64,000 bases of DNA, taken from contig NC_092092.1 in the NCBI RefSeq assembly GCF_045679555.1, positions 12,214,690 to 12,278,689 on the forward strand. Direction: 5' to 3'. This document shows positions 44,716 through 59,891 of this stretch, piece by piece (position 1 is the stretch's first letter; the number at the start of each line of letters is the position of its first letter). Source of the stretch: Salvelinus alpinus. Taxonomy: Eukaryota; Chordata; Actinopteri; Salmoniformes; Salmonidae. The notes under the pieces were generated by a model. That model saw only the letters and a list, made by a program, of their open reading frames with translations, had not been told where the DNA came from and ran no database searches. Both the position numbers and the translations under genes were made by a program.

Positions 44716-45472
44716 TAGTGTAAACCTCTTTCTAAAAAAAAGACTTTATGAATCTGCCTAGTCTGTTAATTAAGGAGGCCTATGTCATATTTAAAGGTGC
44801 CTTTTGGTAGATGGCAAACCAGTATTTGCCTCTACCAGCCTCCCATGTTACGCAAGCCTCGTTTGCATTCCTGCCAGACGCATTGTGACAGCTAAGGAAT
44901 GAATTTCATTTCTGGACAGTATTCCTGCTCTTCTGTCAATCAAAGAAGTCATCTAAATTATTATTTTCGTAAACTAGTGTCTGCGGCGGACGGATACAGA
45001 CATTGCCAATCAGGAATTGCCACTCATGCAGTGCATCAAGAAGCTGTGTGCTGGCTGTATGAGAGATCACTGTAATCCATCTCTCCAAATGAAAACATAT
45101 GCTGCCTGTACGTTTTCTATACGATGCCATTCAGAATATCGGCCACTGGAAGAAAAATGAAATGTGTCAATCTTCATACGGCAGAGACCCGGCCATAAAT
45201 CAAACCCAGAATGAGACTTTTTACGAGACTCAATAGTTTCCATAGAGTAATGTTGAAATCAATTGTCAGGTTAAATCGCACTAGACACTTGGGGTGAGTT
45301 TTTCCTCCCGTTATCGTCTCACTGTTTGATGGATGAAAATCACATTGGAAGAAGTGTCAGACAGTGAACTTGTACTTTGTAGATATCTGGAACAGCCCTG
45401 GCCCAATGCAAGTGTGAAAAATAACACCTTGAAACCCTTCTCAGAAAAAGAGTTTCCTTAATTAAAAGAAAT
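44716..45472. other. Nothing recognised
   Basis: No gene, RNA or repeat boundary was identified. Confidence 0.35.
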
Positions 45473-46258
45473 ATAGAACAAAAATATAAATGCAACATGT
45501 AAAGTGTTGGTCCCATGTTTCATGAGCTGAAATGAAATATCCCAGAAATGTTCCATACGCACAAAAAGCTTATTTCTCTCAAATTTTGTGCAAAACTGTG
45601 TTTGCATCCCTGTTAGTGAGCATTTCTCAAGATAATCCATCCACCTGACACGTGTGGCATCAAGAAGAAGATTAAACAGCATGATCATTACACAGGCACA
45701 CCTTGTACTGGGGAAAATAAAAGGCCACTCTACAATGTCCAGTTTTGTCACACAACACAATGCCACAGATGTCTCAAGTTTTGAGGCAGCGTGCAATTGG
45801 CATTCTGACTGTAGGAACGTCCATCAGAGCTGTTGCCAGAGAATTGAATGTTCATTTCTCTACCATAAACTACTTCCAATGTAGTTTTAGAGAATTTGGC
45901 AGTAGGTCCAACCGGCCTCACAATCGCAGACCACGTGTAACCATGCCAGCCCAGGACCTCTATATCTGGCTTCTTCACCTGCGGGATCGTCTGAGACCAG
46001 CCATCCGGACAGCTGATGAAACTGAGGAGTATTTCTATCTATAATAATGCCCTTTTGTGGGGAAAAATTTATTCTGATCTGGGCCTACTGTAGCTCCCCA
46101 GTGGGTGGGTCTGGCTCCCCAGGCCCACCCATGGCTGCACTCCTGCCCAGTCATATAAAATCCATAGATTATGGCCTAGTTCATTTATTTCAATTGGCTG
46201 ATTTCCTTATATAAATTATAACTCAGTAAAATTGTTGCATTCATATTTTTGTTCAGGG
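45473..46258 (+). mobile_element. Internally deleted Tc1-like element
   Basis: The left end 'gaacaaaaatataaatgcaa' and right end 'ttgcattcatatttttgttc' are inverted. The transposase N-terminus is readable on the plus strand: [20 protein letters not shown], then a helix-turn-helix and [13 protein letters not shown]. It jumps to a terminus with no catalytic domain. It is about 790 bp and non-autonomous. Confidence 0.85.
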
Positions 46259-46372
46259 TGTGTGTGTGTATATATATATTTTGTATATATTCCCCAAAAA
46301 TATAGAAAATCTTTGGTATTGTCAGTCTTTCTTCACCATACTCTTCTTGGAGTATTTTGAGGTGGTAGGAAG

Positions 46373-46560
46373 CCTAGTGGTGAGAGGCAAGGCAGACACT
46401 GAAGGATTGCCCATTCCAATCCCCAGGCTGATGGGAAAAAGCTGTCAAGAAGTGAGCTGGCAGCTGGAGGGTTGCTGGTATCAAATCCTACATGCTGTTG
46501 CGCCCTTGAGCAAGTACTTAATCCCCCACAATAATTGCTCCACGGGCGCCCAGTGTGACA
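46373..46560 (+). mobile_element. Probable tRNA-derived SINE body
   Basis: 'gcctagtggtgagaggcaag', 'gcccttgagcaagtacttaa' and 'cgggcgcccagtgtgacagc' match the general text of a salmonid SINE with a tRNA-like head. Its 3' part grades into the first unit of the adjacent minisatellite. Confidence 0.5.
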
Positions 46561-48577
46561 GCCCCCTGCTCTAACCTCTCCAACCTCTATATGTATCTAA
46601 CAGCCCCCTGCTCCAACTTCTCCAACCTGTATATGTATCTAACAGCCCCCTGCTCCAACCTCTCCAACCTGTATATGTATCTAACAGCCCCCTGCTCCAA
46701 CTTCTCCAACCTGTATATGTATCTAACAGCCCCCTGCTCCAACCTCTCCAACCTCTATATGTATCTAACAGCCCCCTGCTCCAACCTCTCCAACCTGTAT
46801 ATGTATCTAACAGCCCCCTGCTCCAACTTCTCCAACCTGTATATGTATCTAACAGCCCCCTGCTCCAACTTCTCCAACCTGTATATGTATCTAACAGCCC
46901 CCTGCTCCAACTTCTCCAACCTGTATATGTATCTAACAGCCCCCTGCTCCAACTTCTCCAACCTGTATATGTATCTAACAGCCCCCTGCTCCAACTTCTC
47001 CAACCTGTATATGTATCTAACAGCCCCCTGCTCCAACTTCTCCAACCTGTATATGTATCTAACAGCCCCCTGCTCCAACTTCTCCAACCTGTATATGTAT
47101 CTAACAGCCCCCTGCTCCAACTTCTCCAACCTGTATATGTATCTAACAGCCCCCTGCTCCAACTTCTCCAACCTGTATATGTATCTAACAGCCCCCTGCT
47201 CCAACTTCTCCAACCTGTATATGTATCTAACAGCCCCCTGCTCCAACTTCTCCAACCTGTATATGTATCTAACAGCCCCCTGCTCCAACTTCTCCAACCT
47301 GTATATGTATCTAACAGCCCCCTGCTCCAACCTCTCCAACCTGTATATGTATCTAACAGCCCCCTGCTCCAACTTCTCCAACCTGTATATGTATCTAACA
47401 GCCCCCTGCTCCAACCTCTATATGTATCTAACAGCCCCCTGCTCCAACTTCTCCAACCTGTATATGTATCTAACAGCCCCCTGCTCCAACTTCTCCAACC
47501 TGTATATGTATCTAGCAGCACCCTGCTCCAACCTCTCCAACCTGTATTTGTATCTAACAGCCCCCTGCTCCAACCTGTATATGTATCTAGCAGCCCCCTG
47601 CTCCAACTTCTCCAACCTGTATATGTATCTAACAGCCCCCTGCTCCAACCTGTATATGTATCTAACAGCCCCCTGCTCCAACTTCTCCAACCTGTATATG
47701 TATCTAACAGCCCCCTGCTCCAACCTCTCCAACCTGTATATGTATCTAACAGCCCCCTGCTCCAACCTCTCCAACCTGTATATGTATCTAACAGCCCCCT
47801 GCTCCAACTTCTCCAACCTGTATATGTATCTAACAGCCCCCTGCTCCAACTTCTCCAACCTGTATATGTATCTAACAGCCCCCTGCTCCAACCTGTATAT
47901 GTATCTAACAGCCCCCTGCTCCAACCTGTATATGTATCTAACAGCCCCCTGCTCCAACCTGTATATGTATCTAACAGCCCCCTGCTCCAACCTGTATATG
48001 TATCTAACAGCCCCCTGCTCCAACCTGTATATGTATCTAACAGCCCCCTGCTCCAACCTCTCCAACCTGTATATGTATCTAACAGCCCCCTGCTCCAACC
48101 TCTCCAACCTGTATATGTATCTAACAGCCCCCTGCTCCAACCTGTATATGTATCTAACAGCCCCCTGCTCCAACCTCTCCAACCTGTATATGTATCTAAC
48201 AGCCCCCTTCTCCAACCTGTATATGTATCTAACAGCCCCCTGCTCCAACCTCTCCAACCTGTATATGTATCTAACAGCCCCCTGCTCCAACCTCTCCAAC
48301 CTGTATATGTATCTAACAGCCCCCTGCTCCAACCTCTATATGTATCTAACAGCCCCCTGCTCCAACCTCTCCAACCTGTATATGTATCTAACAGCCCCCT
48401 GCTCCAACTTCTCCAACCTGTATATGTATCTAACAGCCCCCTGCTCCAACCTCTCCAACCTGTATATGTATCTAACAGCCCCCTGCTCCAACCTGTATAT
48501 GTATCTAACAGCCCCCTGCTCCAACCTGTATATGTATCTAACAGCCCCCTGCTCCAACCTCTCCAACCTGTATATGT
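46552..48577. repeat. 42/33-bp minisatellite, about 50 units
   Basis: The long unit is 42 bp ('ccccctgctccaac' + 'ttctccaac' + 'ctgtatatgtatctaacag'). The short unit lacks the middle 9 bp. Long units dominate on the left and short ones cluster in the right half. Both lengths are multiples of three, so frames of 684 codons (plus) and 669 codons (minus) stay open. These are not evidence for a protein. Confidence 0.96.
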
Positions 48578-48745
48578 CATTGCTCATCCATATATTTACA
48601 TATACTTAGATTTGTGTGTATTAGCTAGTTGTTGTGGAATTGTTAGTTATTATTGCACTGGCGGAACTAGAAGCACAACATTTCACTACACTCGCATTAA
48701 CATCTGCTAACCATGTGACCATGTGACCAATAACATTTGATTTGA
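48578..48745 (+). mobile_element. LINE 3' terminus
   Basis: 'attgctcatccatatattta', 'ttagatttgtgtgtattagc' and the end 'gaccaataacatttgatttg' match the 3' UTR of a common salmonid non-LTR retrotransposon as I recall it. It directly abuts the minisatellite. Confidence 0.6.
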
Positions 48746-49927
48746 TGTATGAGTGTCTTTCGGAGGGGTTGGGACAAAGTGGAAGTAACATTTCGGTTGG
48801 ACCTTGTGTACAGTTGACTAATAAAGTGGTCTTGATCTTAAAAGGAATATTAACTAATTAACTGCAAACATTTCCTGCACTGTCAATGTTTTTGTTTGCG
48901 CACATGACCTTGCACTGTTCCCAGGTCTTCAGCTTCACATTGAATGTTTTTACTCTCTTGAGTCACTGAAGCCATAAACTATTTATCTTTGGATGTCTGT
49001 CAGAAGGTTCTGCACGGCACTGATCTGGACCTTTTTTCCCAAACTCATTGTTTTGTGCAGCCGTTTGGTTAGGGCGCAAGCTGAAGTGCTTTCTTATGTA
49101 GCCTGTGACCCTGTGCTCTGTGGTGCAATGTGAGGAATTTCAATGAAGCCGGCTTGTTCCACGTGAAGAGAAAAGAATGGAAGCAATACATCTTTGGAAC
49201 CGACACTTTACCCAATCAAACGTCCTGTTTCCTTTTCAGGGATGGCTGGAGGAACCCTGTGGCTTGTCTTGCTTGTTTTTCCTGCCCCCTGGCAAGTCAG
49301 ACTTTGGGTTCAAGTGATTCACATACTTGCCCACTGTAGGGTGCCAATTACTGTGTGAAAGCACTGTTTCATCATTGGATTCCAGGTCATTCTATTGTGC
49401 ACATTTATCAGAGGGTGGAATTTTGAGGATCTTTGGATTTTGTCCTGTTGAACTTGTGCCCTTGATGAACAAATAGCCTATGACAACGGACGTCCGTTTT
49501 CTGTTAAGAGATGCTGTTATTTCCATTAAGTTGTGTAATTCTCGGCTCTATTAGGCCCAGCTGATTAGACTATTCACTAAGAAGACATTTAAAAAATGTC
49601 TGAAAATTACCATTGATTTGGTATAGAGGAAATGAAACATTCCACAAGGCCTGTGCCAGTAGTGCCAGCAGTGAGTATGGCTGTGTGTGTGGTTGGTTGA
49701 TACTGGATTGAGATCCATCAATACAAGTTGGTATTCATAGTCCCAGCATTAATTTTGATGAACCCCAGCTCACGTTGGCTCATAACAATGGTGGTGATCT
49801 GGATAATCATACTTTTTATCTGCCGCAATGCAAAGCACATCAAGAGACAAATGGTGATGTGCACAAATCACCCTGACCTTATTAGTGTGCACCCTTTTCT
49901 TGTACAGTATAGTTTTTTTTGTGCTAC
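48746..49927. other. Nothing recognised
   Basis: No coding or repeat feature recognised; short open frames here look random. Confidence 0.35.
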
Positions 49928-50162
49928 TGTAACAGTTTAACTTTACGTCCGTCCCCTCGACCCGGGCGCGAACCAGGGACCCTCTGCACACATCAACAAC
50001 AGTCACCCACAAAGCATCGTTACCCATCGCTCCACAAAAGCCGCGGCTCTTGCAGAGCAAGGGGAACCACTACTTCAAGGTCTCAAAGCGAGTGACGTCA
50101 CTGATTGAAACGCTATTAGCGCACACCACCGCTAACTAGCTATCCATTTCACATCGGTTACA
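49928..50162. mobile_element. Short TGTAAC...GTTACA element
   Basis: It starts TGTAAC and ends GTTACA, flanked by CTAC on both sides. It holds a B-box-like complement ('cgggcgcgaaccaggg') and a 'tgacgtca' palindrome near 50094. I recall it as an abundant salmonid repeat. The class is uncertain: a small LTR or a short inverted-repeat element. The following 50163-50439 shows nothing. Confidence 0.5.
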
Positions 50163-50439
50163 CTACTAGGAAATATAATTATTTAATGTGTCAGTTTGAG
50201 CTAATGGCTGTATATATGAATGGACAAAACTATTGATCACGTGACACCATTCATTCCTATGTGAAGACTCAACAATGCATTGAAGCCAAATGAAGTCGCA
50301 TAAGATGGCATCTCATGGCGACATAACGTACAGTTTGAGCTACTCCAGGAAGTGACATTCAAGGCTACCCCAGTGCTGTCCCAAGTCGAGGGCTAACCAG
50401 GGTACTACAGTCTACCTACAGCAAATAAATTATCCTTAA

Positions 50440-50840
50440 AGGAAAACTCCACCCAAAACCTTTTGGGATTTGTTTCATCAGTCCATTGTTGACATAGTCC
50501 CAAAGTTATCAGCAATCAAGTATTCAAGATATGCAACTTTCAAAATATAGATGAATGGATGCAAAACGCAGCATCATATGTTGCATTATGCATCATATGG
50601 GGAGAATTTCTGCATTTTGAAAGTTACATATCTTGAATACTTGATTTCTGACAAGCAAAATCGGTTCAAGGACATGCATCTGGTGTATTAGAACCAATTA
50701 TTGGTACCATGATTGTCTTCTATTTTATTTATTTTTTACATGAAGATTGACCACAAAGATTGCCATTTTTCCATTCACTATAATGGGGGGATCCTGTTTT
50801 CTGCTAACAATGCCTGCAGTACCGTGGTCGGCCTTGAACT
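50440..50840. repeat. Hairpin-containing dispersed repeat
   Basis: Arms 50515-50546 and 50614-50645 are near-perfect inverted repeats of 32 bp ('tcaagtattcaagatatgca' and its complement with few changes), separated by 67 bp. Flanking text resembles a common salmonid repeat. Confidence 0.5.
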
Positions 50841-52825
50841 TTTGTGGCATCAATGATAGGGGCAGTCTTTCAACGCCTTGATTTGTGCCAGGTGCACCTC
50901 AGACTGAAATCCTCTTCCACAGGAGGTAGCTGGAGAGAACATTACCAAATCATGTCACTCTCCACTCGCATGGTGACGTGTTAATGCCTCACAAATGATG
51001 TGCAGTCACCGTCGCGAGAGGCCAAATATGCTACTTCAGCCAACACCTCTCAAGGGCTTAATGTAATGTTGTCATCTCTTAAAGCTATTGATTGGGCCTT
51101 ACCACTGATGTCAAGCAACATTTAATAGTTCCACTGGATTATCAAATGCAACTCATTTGTTCTCAGATTGTCTAGCTTTGTGCCATCCTGTCTTTGCATA
51201 CACACTGGACCTACTACACTACATTTGACATAACCGCTGCTCACACTATTAGGACATCTATTCTGACTTGCTTCATCAGTTTTCTTGTACTGTTAGTGCT
51301 CTTGAATATTCCAACATCTGTTTTGTGTTGCTTAGACTTTATGATACAAGTATTATCAATTGTAAATATGTGTACTCTTACCTGGAATAGTTATAGGATA
51401 TCAGTTACCCTCTGTAGTGAATGGCATGATCTTGAGGACAAGTTCCCCACATGGCCCCAGTTGTTTTTATTATGTGGAAAAGTTGAAGCCTCGTCAAAGA
51501 GCTTGGAAATGGGTAATGTGAAATTGGAACATGCATGACATTGAGTTTGATCCAAGTACTTGTGTTTATTCTTTGGGAAAACCCATTCACACAAAAACCT
51601 ACAGATATCTTTGCTGAATTTGACTTCTGTGTTCAGTGTTTTGCCCGTAGAACAATCACTTTAATACATTCGTCACAAACGTGATGCAAGTTAAAGGAAA
51701 ATGTTCACCCATTTTGAATGTTATTGTTTTTGTGCATCTCTGAGTGATGTTCTATGGATTCCCTGGGTCATTTCATGTTTTCACCTGTATCTAAGTTATT
51801 GGCGTTCAAGCAGGCAGACATATGGCCGGTATGATGCAGCAATGTGATAAAATCGCTCTTCACTACATTGGAAGTTAATAGAAATACGACTTTTAGATCG
51901 TGAAAACGTCAATAATACATGTCAGATTCTAATACTGGCCGATGTCATAACTCAGATGTCTTCTCTCGAATGAGCCATTGATCATATTTTTGCAATATTC
52001 CTTGTGTAATTTAACGGTGGGTCTATCACATATTTCCTATTTGTCTGCCTCTTTAGTCCTGGATACATTGCATGGTGCCGTTGCCAGATATATTATAGAA
52101 AGGAGATAGGAATCCCATGAATGATAGAACATAACGGCCCAACCAGCAGACTGTCGACCAATTGCTTTCACGTTGTCATGCTGCGTCACGCGATTGCGAC
52201 GCTAATCGTCACACAGTCCCTTCTCAAAGTGTGTATATGTCGAGAAACGTGCCTATTTTCCTCAAGTACATAATGTCACAATTCCAAAGCTATGCGATAT
52301 TACAGATAGCAAGTTAATTATCTCACATCTCGGAAAATATTTGTAATGTTGTACTTCTTGTTGACGAAATTCGTGCTAATGTTGAGTTTTTGAGCTAGTG
52401 CTCAATAGACTCCCATTCACTCCTTGAAGGAGAGCACTCCTTGTCCTAGAATCGCCCAGAATGCACCGCGTGGCCCATTGCCATAGCATGGGCAATGTTT
52501 CCCATCTCTTCTAAAGTATATCTGCTGTTGCGAATCTCAAACATTGATCTGCAGGTTGAACATAGTGAGATTTTAGACTCCGAAATTGATAGTGCAGTTT
52601 TTTTGTGTGCCGATTTTACAGCTAACTAGCTACTTTACATGCTGATATTGTCTTTGGTATTATTGTGTGTAGCTACGTTTGCTTGCTAGCCAGCCAGCCC
52701 ATAGAGAGAGCATTGCATTGTGGATAACGCCAAAATGAAAGGATTCCCTTCCCTCCATTCTTTGTGGTGTTCTGTTTGTCACAGTTGTAGCCTAGAGCTC
52801 ACACAGAAAATGTAAAAACAACAAC
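50841..52825. other. Nothing certain
   Basis: 51680-51990 ('ggaaaatgttcacccatttt') resembles a dispersed salmonid repeat as I recall. No gene seen; the 114-codon frame at 51194-51538 has no recognisable homology. Confidence 0.3.
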
Positions 52826-53090
52826 AGTACAGATGTAGGATCTTAATTTAATCACCATGTTGCAGGAAATGTCCTGCACAGCAGGGAATTAAAATGTTTA
52901 AAAGGCTTCCAAAGTTTGCATTAACAATAAAAAATGTCAGACTTGAGTTGCCCTAACAAAAAATGTATCAACTCCTTTAAAAATGTATATTTAATAATAA
53001 TCCACACAATAACTCACATTTCTTGTTGCTGCAGGATTATCTTCCTGCTGTGAGAAACTGATCAAATTAAATACAACTATGATTAGACTA
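52826..53090. repeat. Dispersed short repeat
   Basis: It contains 'cagatgtaggatcttaattt' at the left and 'ttgctgcaggattatcttcc' at the right. It is related to a fragment near 1265-1320. It is probably a miniature inverted-repeat element; the boundaries are approximate. Confidence 0.4.
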
Positions 53091-54828
53091 CTAAATATAG
53101 GCAGTGTGGTGATGGGGAAATTAGAAAAGCCACATCATGTGATGTCTTGAATTAGACTTGTTAATTGTCTAGTAACACAACCTAGTTAAGCCATGTTAGT
53201 TTGTTATTCTGATTCACTACTACACCATACTCACGTTCTCCTTTCTCAGAGCACTGTCATTTACACACTGTCTTTGTTCTTTCTCCATCACCCATCCACC
53301 TCCTGCAAGCATCCTCTTTGAACTGGCCTATTTAAAATGATTAAATTTTCTGATTTATCTTGCCTGGCTCCCGGCGAAGGTGACCTTGAGCTGCACCACA
53401 GTGGGGAGTTAGTTTAACGGGCATCCTGTGGAGACATGGATATAAAGTATCACTGAGTCTATTATCGCTGCCCACCGTCCGGGCAGCCCTAACCACTTAT
53501 TCCAGTGCATTTGAATATTTAGTCAAGCTTTGGTTTTAGGAGCTGCTGAAAGTCAAATGTATTTGTGTGAAGCAGTCGGCCTGGTACTGGGTTTATGGCC
53601 AGAAATATGCAATGAAGATATTAGACGAGAGGGAGGCTTGAGTTGACACCCTACTTGTATTTTAATCAGTCTCAAATCCTATGTAAAGCTGCTATACCTA
53701 GGCCTATTCACTGTTCTGTCATCGATAAGTGACATGCCACAATACGAGACTTACTCTTATGTTCTTAGTGAAGCTAATCAAATTCCTCTCATTTTACAAA
53801 CCATATATACAAAAACAGTTATGTTTTTGTTTTGTACATTTAAAGTGTTTCATTAGAGCACACCTAGGAGTCAACAACAATTTAATTGAATGTCACCATT
53901 GGGAGGGGGGAAATGTTTCCAGCTTTTTCGTTTAAAGTGCCAACAATCCAATTTGACCTGTCAGTCCAGATTCCAATTTAAGATGCACTGACTCCTGTGT
54001 TGACGCCTCTGCTTGGGGCACGGAGCTGGAGGGGGTTGTAGGATGGATGTTTCATGATGGAGACGGAAGATAGATTCTCCATCAGGGTTGCCCCTCTTCG
54101 ACAGCGAGAGAAAAGCCATCCTGAGAAGTTGAAGGTTTATTTTACTCGCTGTTTGTGTGATTAATGGGTTTGCATCTGTGATGTGGCTGTGTGTCTAGGC
54201 GTCAAGAGGGTACCCGTTGGTGACAGGCCAGTAAAAAGGCAAATGTCATTTTAGCCAATGACAGCTCTCGCATTGCAGCGTTCACAAAGCCTGGGACAAA
54301 CTCAACCGACAGGTTAACATGGCAGTCATTATTATAAAGGGGCAGTCAACGGTGTCCTGTCTGCAAACTCAACCGACTGATTAATATGACAGTCATTATT
54401 AGGGGGCAGTCAATATTGGGAGTCACTCAGTTAGTAAGCCTCTGATTTCATTGTGCTGTCAGTCACTGTATCTTGTGGTGGGGATGACTGTTTTATTGCC
54501 CCATACAATAAAGCCTGGCGATGATGACAACCCTTCTTGTTTTTAGGCCTATGTTGTGACTAGGAGTTTAAATTTGAAGGTCTGATTAGAAGATAGAATT
54601 TCAACGTTGTCTGTCCACTTGCCCATGAAGTAGCTAGCCTATATTAACGCATTATGTAGTGACAATTCAACATTACAAATGTTAGTCATGTAGCAGACGC
54701 TCTTTCCCAGAGCGACTTTGTGAATTCATCTAAAGATAGCTAGATGATGTAACCAAAAACATCCATGCAGGTTACTTAGGGCTTATTCTCACTGAATATA
54801 GTTATCGGGCCCAAATTTCAATTTACAT
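53091..54828. other. Mostly nothing; SINE tail stub at 54679-54720
   Basis: The only recognisable item is 'gtagcagacgctctttccca' at about 54691, a degenerate copy of the SINE tail seen at 25870-25920. No exons were recognised. Confidence 0.35.
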
Positions 54829-54962
54829 GCAGTACCAGTCAAAGGTTCGGACACACCTACTCATTCCAGGGTTTTTCTTTTCTTTTTATTATTTTCTACA
54901 TTGTAGAATAATAATGAAGACATCAAAAATATGAAATTTCACATATGGAGTCATGTAGTAGT
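54829..54962 (+). mobile_element. Truncated Tc1-like terminus
   Basis: The first ~130 bp of the 28263-29778 family ('agtaccagtcaaaggttcgg', 'cacacctactcattccaggg'), broken off at 'catgtagta'. Confidence 0.8.
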
Positions 54963-55015
54963 ATCCTCCAGGAAACAAACTGTTGACTTTCATATCTACA
55001 TTTTTTACTTACATA

Positions 55016-56678
<1,663 letters not shown>

Positions 56679-59465
56679 TATGTCAACCTTTTGAAATTAG
56701 TGTCGACATAAAAAATATATATATGGAGGCGGGAATGGACTTTAATAGTTTTAGGCTCAGTGCATCTGGCAGGCGGCAGCTACTGCCACAATTTCACAAT
56801 GTAACCAGTTGTTATTGAGGTTACATGAAATTGCATTAAGTCCTGTCTCAAATATAAGGAAAATATCTGTACATTTCAGCTATTTAAAAAAAACATTGGT
56901 CTGCTATTACGATTTATACTGTAGGAGTGAGTTCAATGAGACAATTCTGTTTCCAGCGCTCTACTGGGGGGGGGGGGGGGGCGCGAACTCCAGAGGTAGA
57001 GCTCAAGACGTGATCATTTTGCAAGTTTACTCAACAGTGTTGTCTCCAATCTATACCCCTCGAAAACCTCTCAAATGTCCCTTTGCTATCGTCAATGTGA
57101 AAACAGCCCTGGAAGCTCAATTTGAGTGAACATTATCACAGCCAAAGCTAAACTACTCACTTTGAGAATATTTGGGATTGTATGACTCTAACGTACATGG
57201 CCATCACTAGGATGTGTAACCTGGAAGAATTACTTTTAGAGATGATGGCCGATTTGTAGTTATTTAAGGTGTATTTAAGGTTAGCCACCAATTGATTTGC
57301 AGCATCGGGGCTGTCACTTTCAGCCTGCTTCTGTTTCCTGATGTATGTTGAGTGAAGTAACCTAGAGGACCTCCTTGAGGACCACTAGCAACAACAGGCG
57401 CTGATTCATTTGGCTCTACTCGCCAGGCATGCCACGCCAGGGATATAACACTCTGGCCCCCGTCTAAACATTTATCAAGCCTCCTCTGCCGTCTCTGCCT
57501 CCTCTCCTTCCTCAGTGTCTGCTCACTCATTGAAATGCAGAACAACGATCGCTTTGTTCAAAAATAATTTGCCCATGCTCTTGTAAGAGGCATGCCTTGG
57601 GGGACATGGGGGTGAGAATGGTCTTTTCCGGTGTCTAAATGAATCGTCTGGATGTCTGCACTGGACAGGTAGTCATCAGTTTGGGTAATATACCCCTACA
57701 GAGTGTGAGATGGTGTTGATTAGGAGGAGACTGATGGTTTACGTGATATTTGTTGTGCTGTGGAAGTCCAGGCAGGGACTAGGGTTGCTGCACTGCTGCC
57801 TCATCGCAATTAACTGCAAGGTTATCGTAGGCCTCAAATGTGAGCTGCTTTTTGACATTTGATATATAATGATGTACTTTGTTGGTGTTTTAATGATGGG
57901 ACTGTTTCTAGGTGGTGTAAAAGGAACGCTAAGTAACCCCCTACTGGGTTCTTATTCCAAAGTGAGGTCACCAGAAAGACTGCACTAGCCAGTCTGTGAT
58001 ATCCTATTCCACCTGCAAAGAAATGCTGCTTGGGCTGAGTCTGAAGACTCCTTTCCTTACACCTTAGTGCTGAGAGATTACCCAACATTTTATATATATT
58101 TTTTTCAGTTATTAAATGACTAATTGACTGACGTTAGTTAAATTACTTGAATTTCATTTAGTTAATTTTTTTGTGAGCCCAAAGCGCCATTTCTCTAGAG
58201 AGAAATCAAATCATTCATGAAAGAAATCCAGTGAAGAACTATGTGGGACGCTGGGCTGAAGGGAGATGTAGTTTTCATTAAGCAAATATTCAACCTAGTT
58301 TAGTACAGAAATGTGGTAATTAACTACAATGACCATAATCCACTGCACCATTTCCCCCCAGTTTAGACGGATCCGAGAGGAAGAGACTACGCGAGAGGTT
58401 TCATTCTCGCCAAAGTCTGTCCAAACTAAGCCCAATGCGTTTCTATGGGCTTATTTTGGACCTAAGTTTGTCGCCTGCCTTCCCGCATTTGGGGCAATGA
58501 CTTCCATCGTTAGGGGGAGACGTGAGCATCTCATCATTATACAGTATACAGATCTCTGGACAAATACACTTTTACGCCTGTTAGGTTAGACACATATAGA
58601 CTGCATAGACAACATGAGAGAGGAATGTGCACAACGATGAGAGTGACAAAGACAGTTCGTGAAAGTATGCCTCATGTACTTTGAAGAAGTAGTAAAATAA
58701 TTTTGTCAGACGGCTCTGCAGTATACTAAGTAAGGCTAGCTAAATAGGATGACTAAAGACAGTACAGTATGGAGAGTACATCCTGTTAGATGGCCTAGCT
58801 GGCTGACTGCTACTGCCTGATCAGAGATTACATATTTTATTATTTCATAGTCATTTCCTATTTTTCTATTGATGCCTACCCAATGTGGCCCTGATCAGAG
58901 ACCCAATGGAATATTTTCAATGTTTTGGCAATTGTATGTTTGCTATTTTTGACTTTGGAATTCCCATTAAAAAGCTCCAAAATCACTGTAACGTCATTAT
59001 TTCATATTGTATTACATGCTTAAAAAAATGATCCATCGAACCGACCTCAGAAAGCACTAATCACTCGGCGCTATTACACCTTGATAAGGGCTTTTGTGGA
59101 CAGAAGCTACCCTGATGAATATTTCAAAATTCAAATGATTTGTGGTGAAGAGGGGATGATTAAATATGAAAGGCTTCGTCTCCCTTCCTAGAGCAGTGAG
59201 GGTGAAAATCTTCACAAAGAGATCCTGTGTCACATGAACAAGCAGGTTCCGTTACGCCTTGGAGTCACTGTTCTGGCATCCCATTACTCTTCTTCTCTCT
59301 TTAAGACACATTGCTTCTTGAACTTTTCAACGGTGTCCCATTTTTTTTACTGTACATTAACCACGGTGTACTTGTGTGAAGCGCCATGTTGCCAATGCGT
59401 AGTTTGTGTGCTTTTGCACAATGTACTTGGGTAAACATATTGGTTTGCAATTTTCAAATGTTGTC
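56679..59465. other. Nothing certain
   Basis: Contains a G-run at about 56966-56980 and an AT-rich segment near 58090-58160. 58330-58560 resembles a widespread salmonid repeat as I recall. No gene recognised on either strand. Confidence 0.3.
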
Positions 59466-59770
59466 TCAGGTCAGCCAGAGGTCGGTAATCCAGGGGTGGA
59501 GCAAAGGTACAGGACGGCAGGCAGGCTCAGAGACAGGCAGTGGTCAGGCGGTCAGGACAGGCAAAGTTCAAAATTCAGGAGGACAAAAAGAGCGACTAGG
59601 AAAAACCAGGAGCTGAGACAAACTGCTGGTAGGCTTGAACAAACAAGAAGACCTGGCAACAGACAGAGAACACAAGTATAAATACACAGGGGATAATGAG
59701 GAAGATGGATGACACCTGGAGGGGCGTGGAGACAAGCACAAAAACAGGTGAAACAGATCAGGGCGTGACA
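59466..59770 (-). mobile_element. LTR fragment, Gypsy-like
   Basis: On the minus strand it starts TGTCACGCCCTGATCTG and has a TATA-like 'gtatttatac' about 90 bp in. The composition (repeated 'cctgcctg', 'ctctgag') is like salmonid Gypsy LTRs. The other end and any internal genes are missing, so it is a truncated LTR. Confidence 0.5.
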
Positions 59771-59891
59771 CCAGATGTGTTGGAGGGTTTTACACCCAAA
59801 CAGAAACATTCAATTAATTGTATGTTATTGGTGTAGTTTAACCAAATATTAGGCCTAATTAATTTTGGAAAAGAAAATGGAAGGCTGTCAT

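Noticed and set aside
46555-48609. 684-codon open frame (and a 669-codon one opposite)
   Set aside because: Produced by a minisatellite whose unit lengths (42 and 33 bp) are multiples of three. No start context or non-repeat domain.
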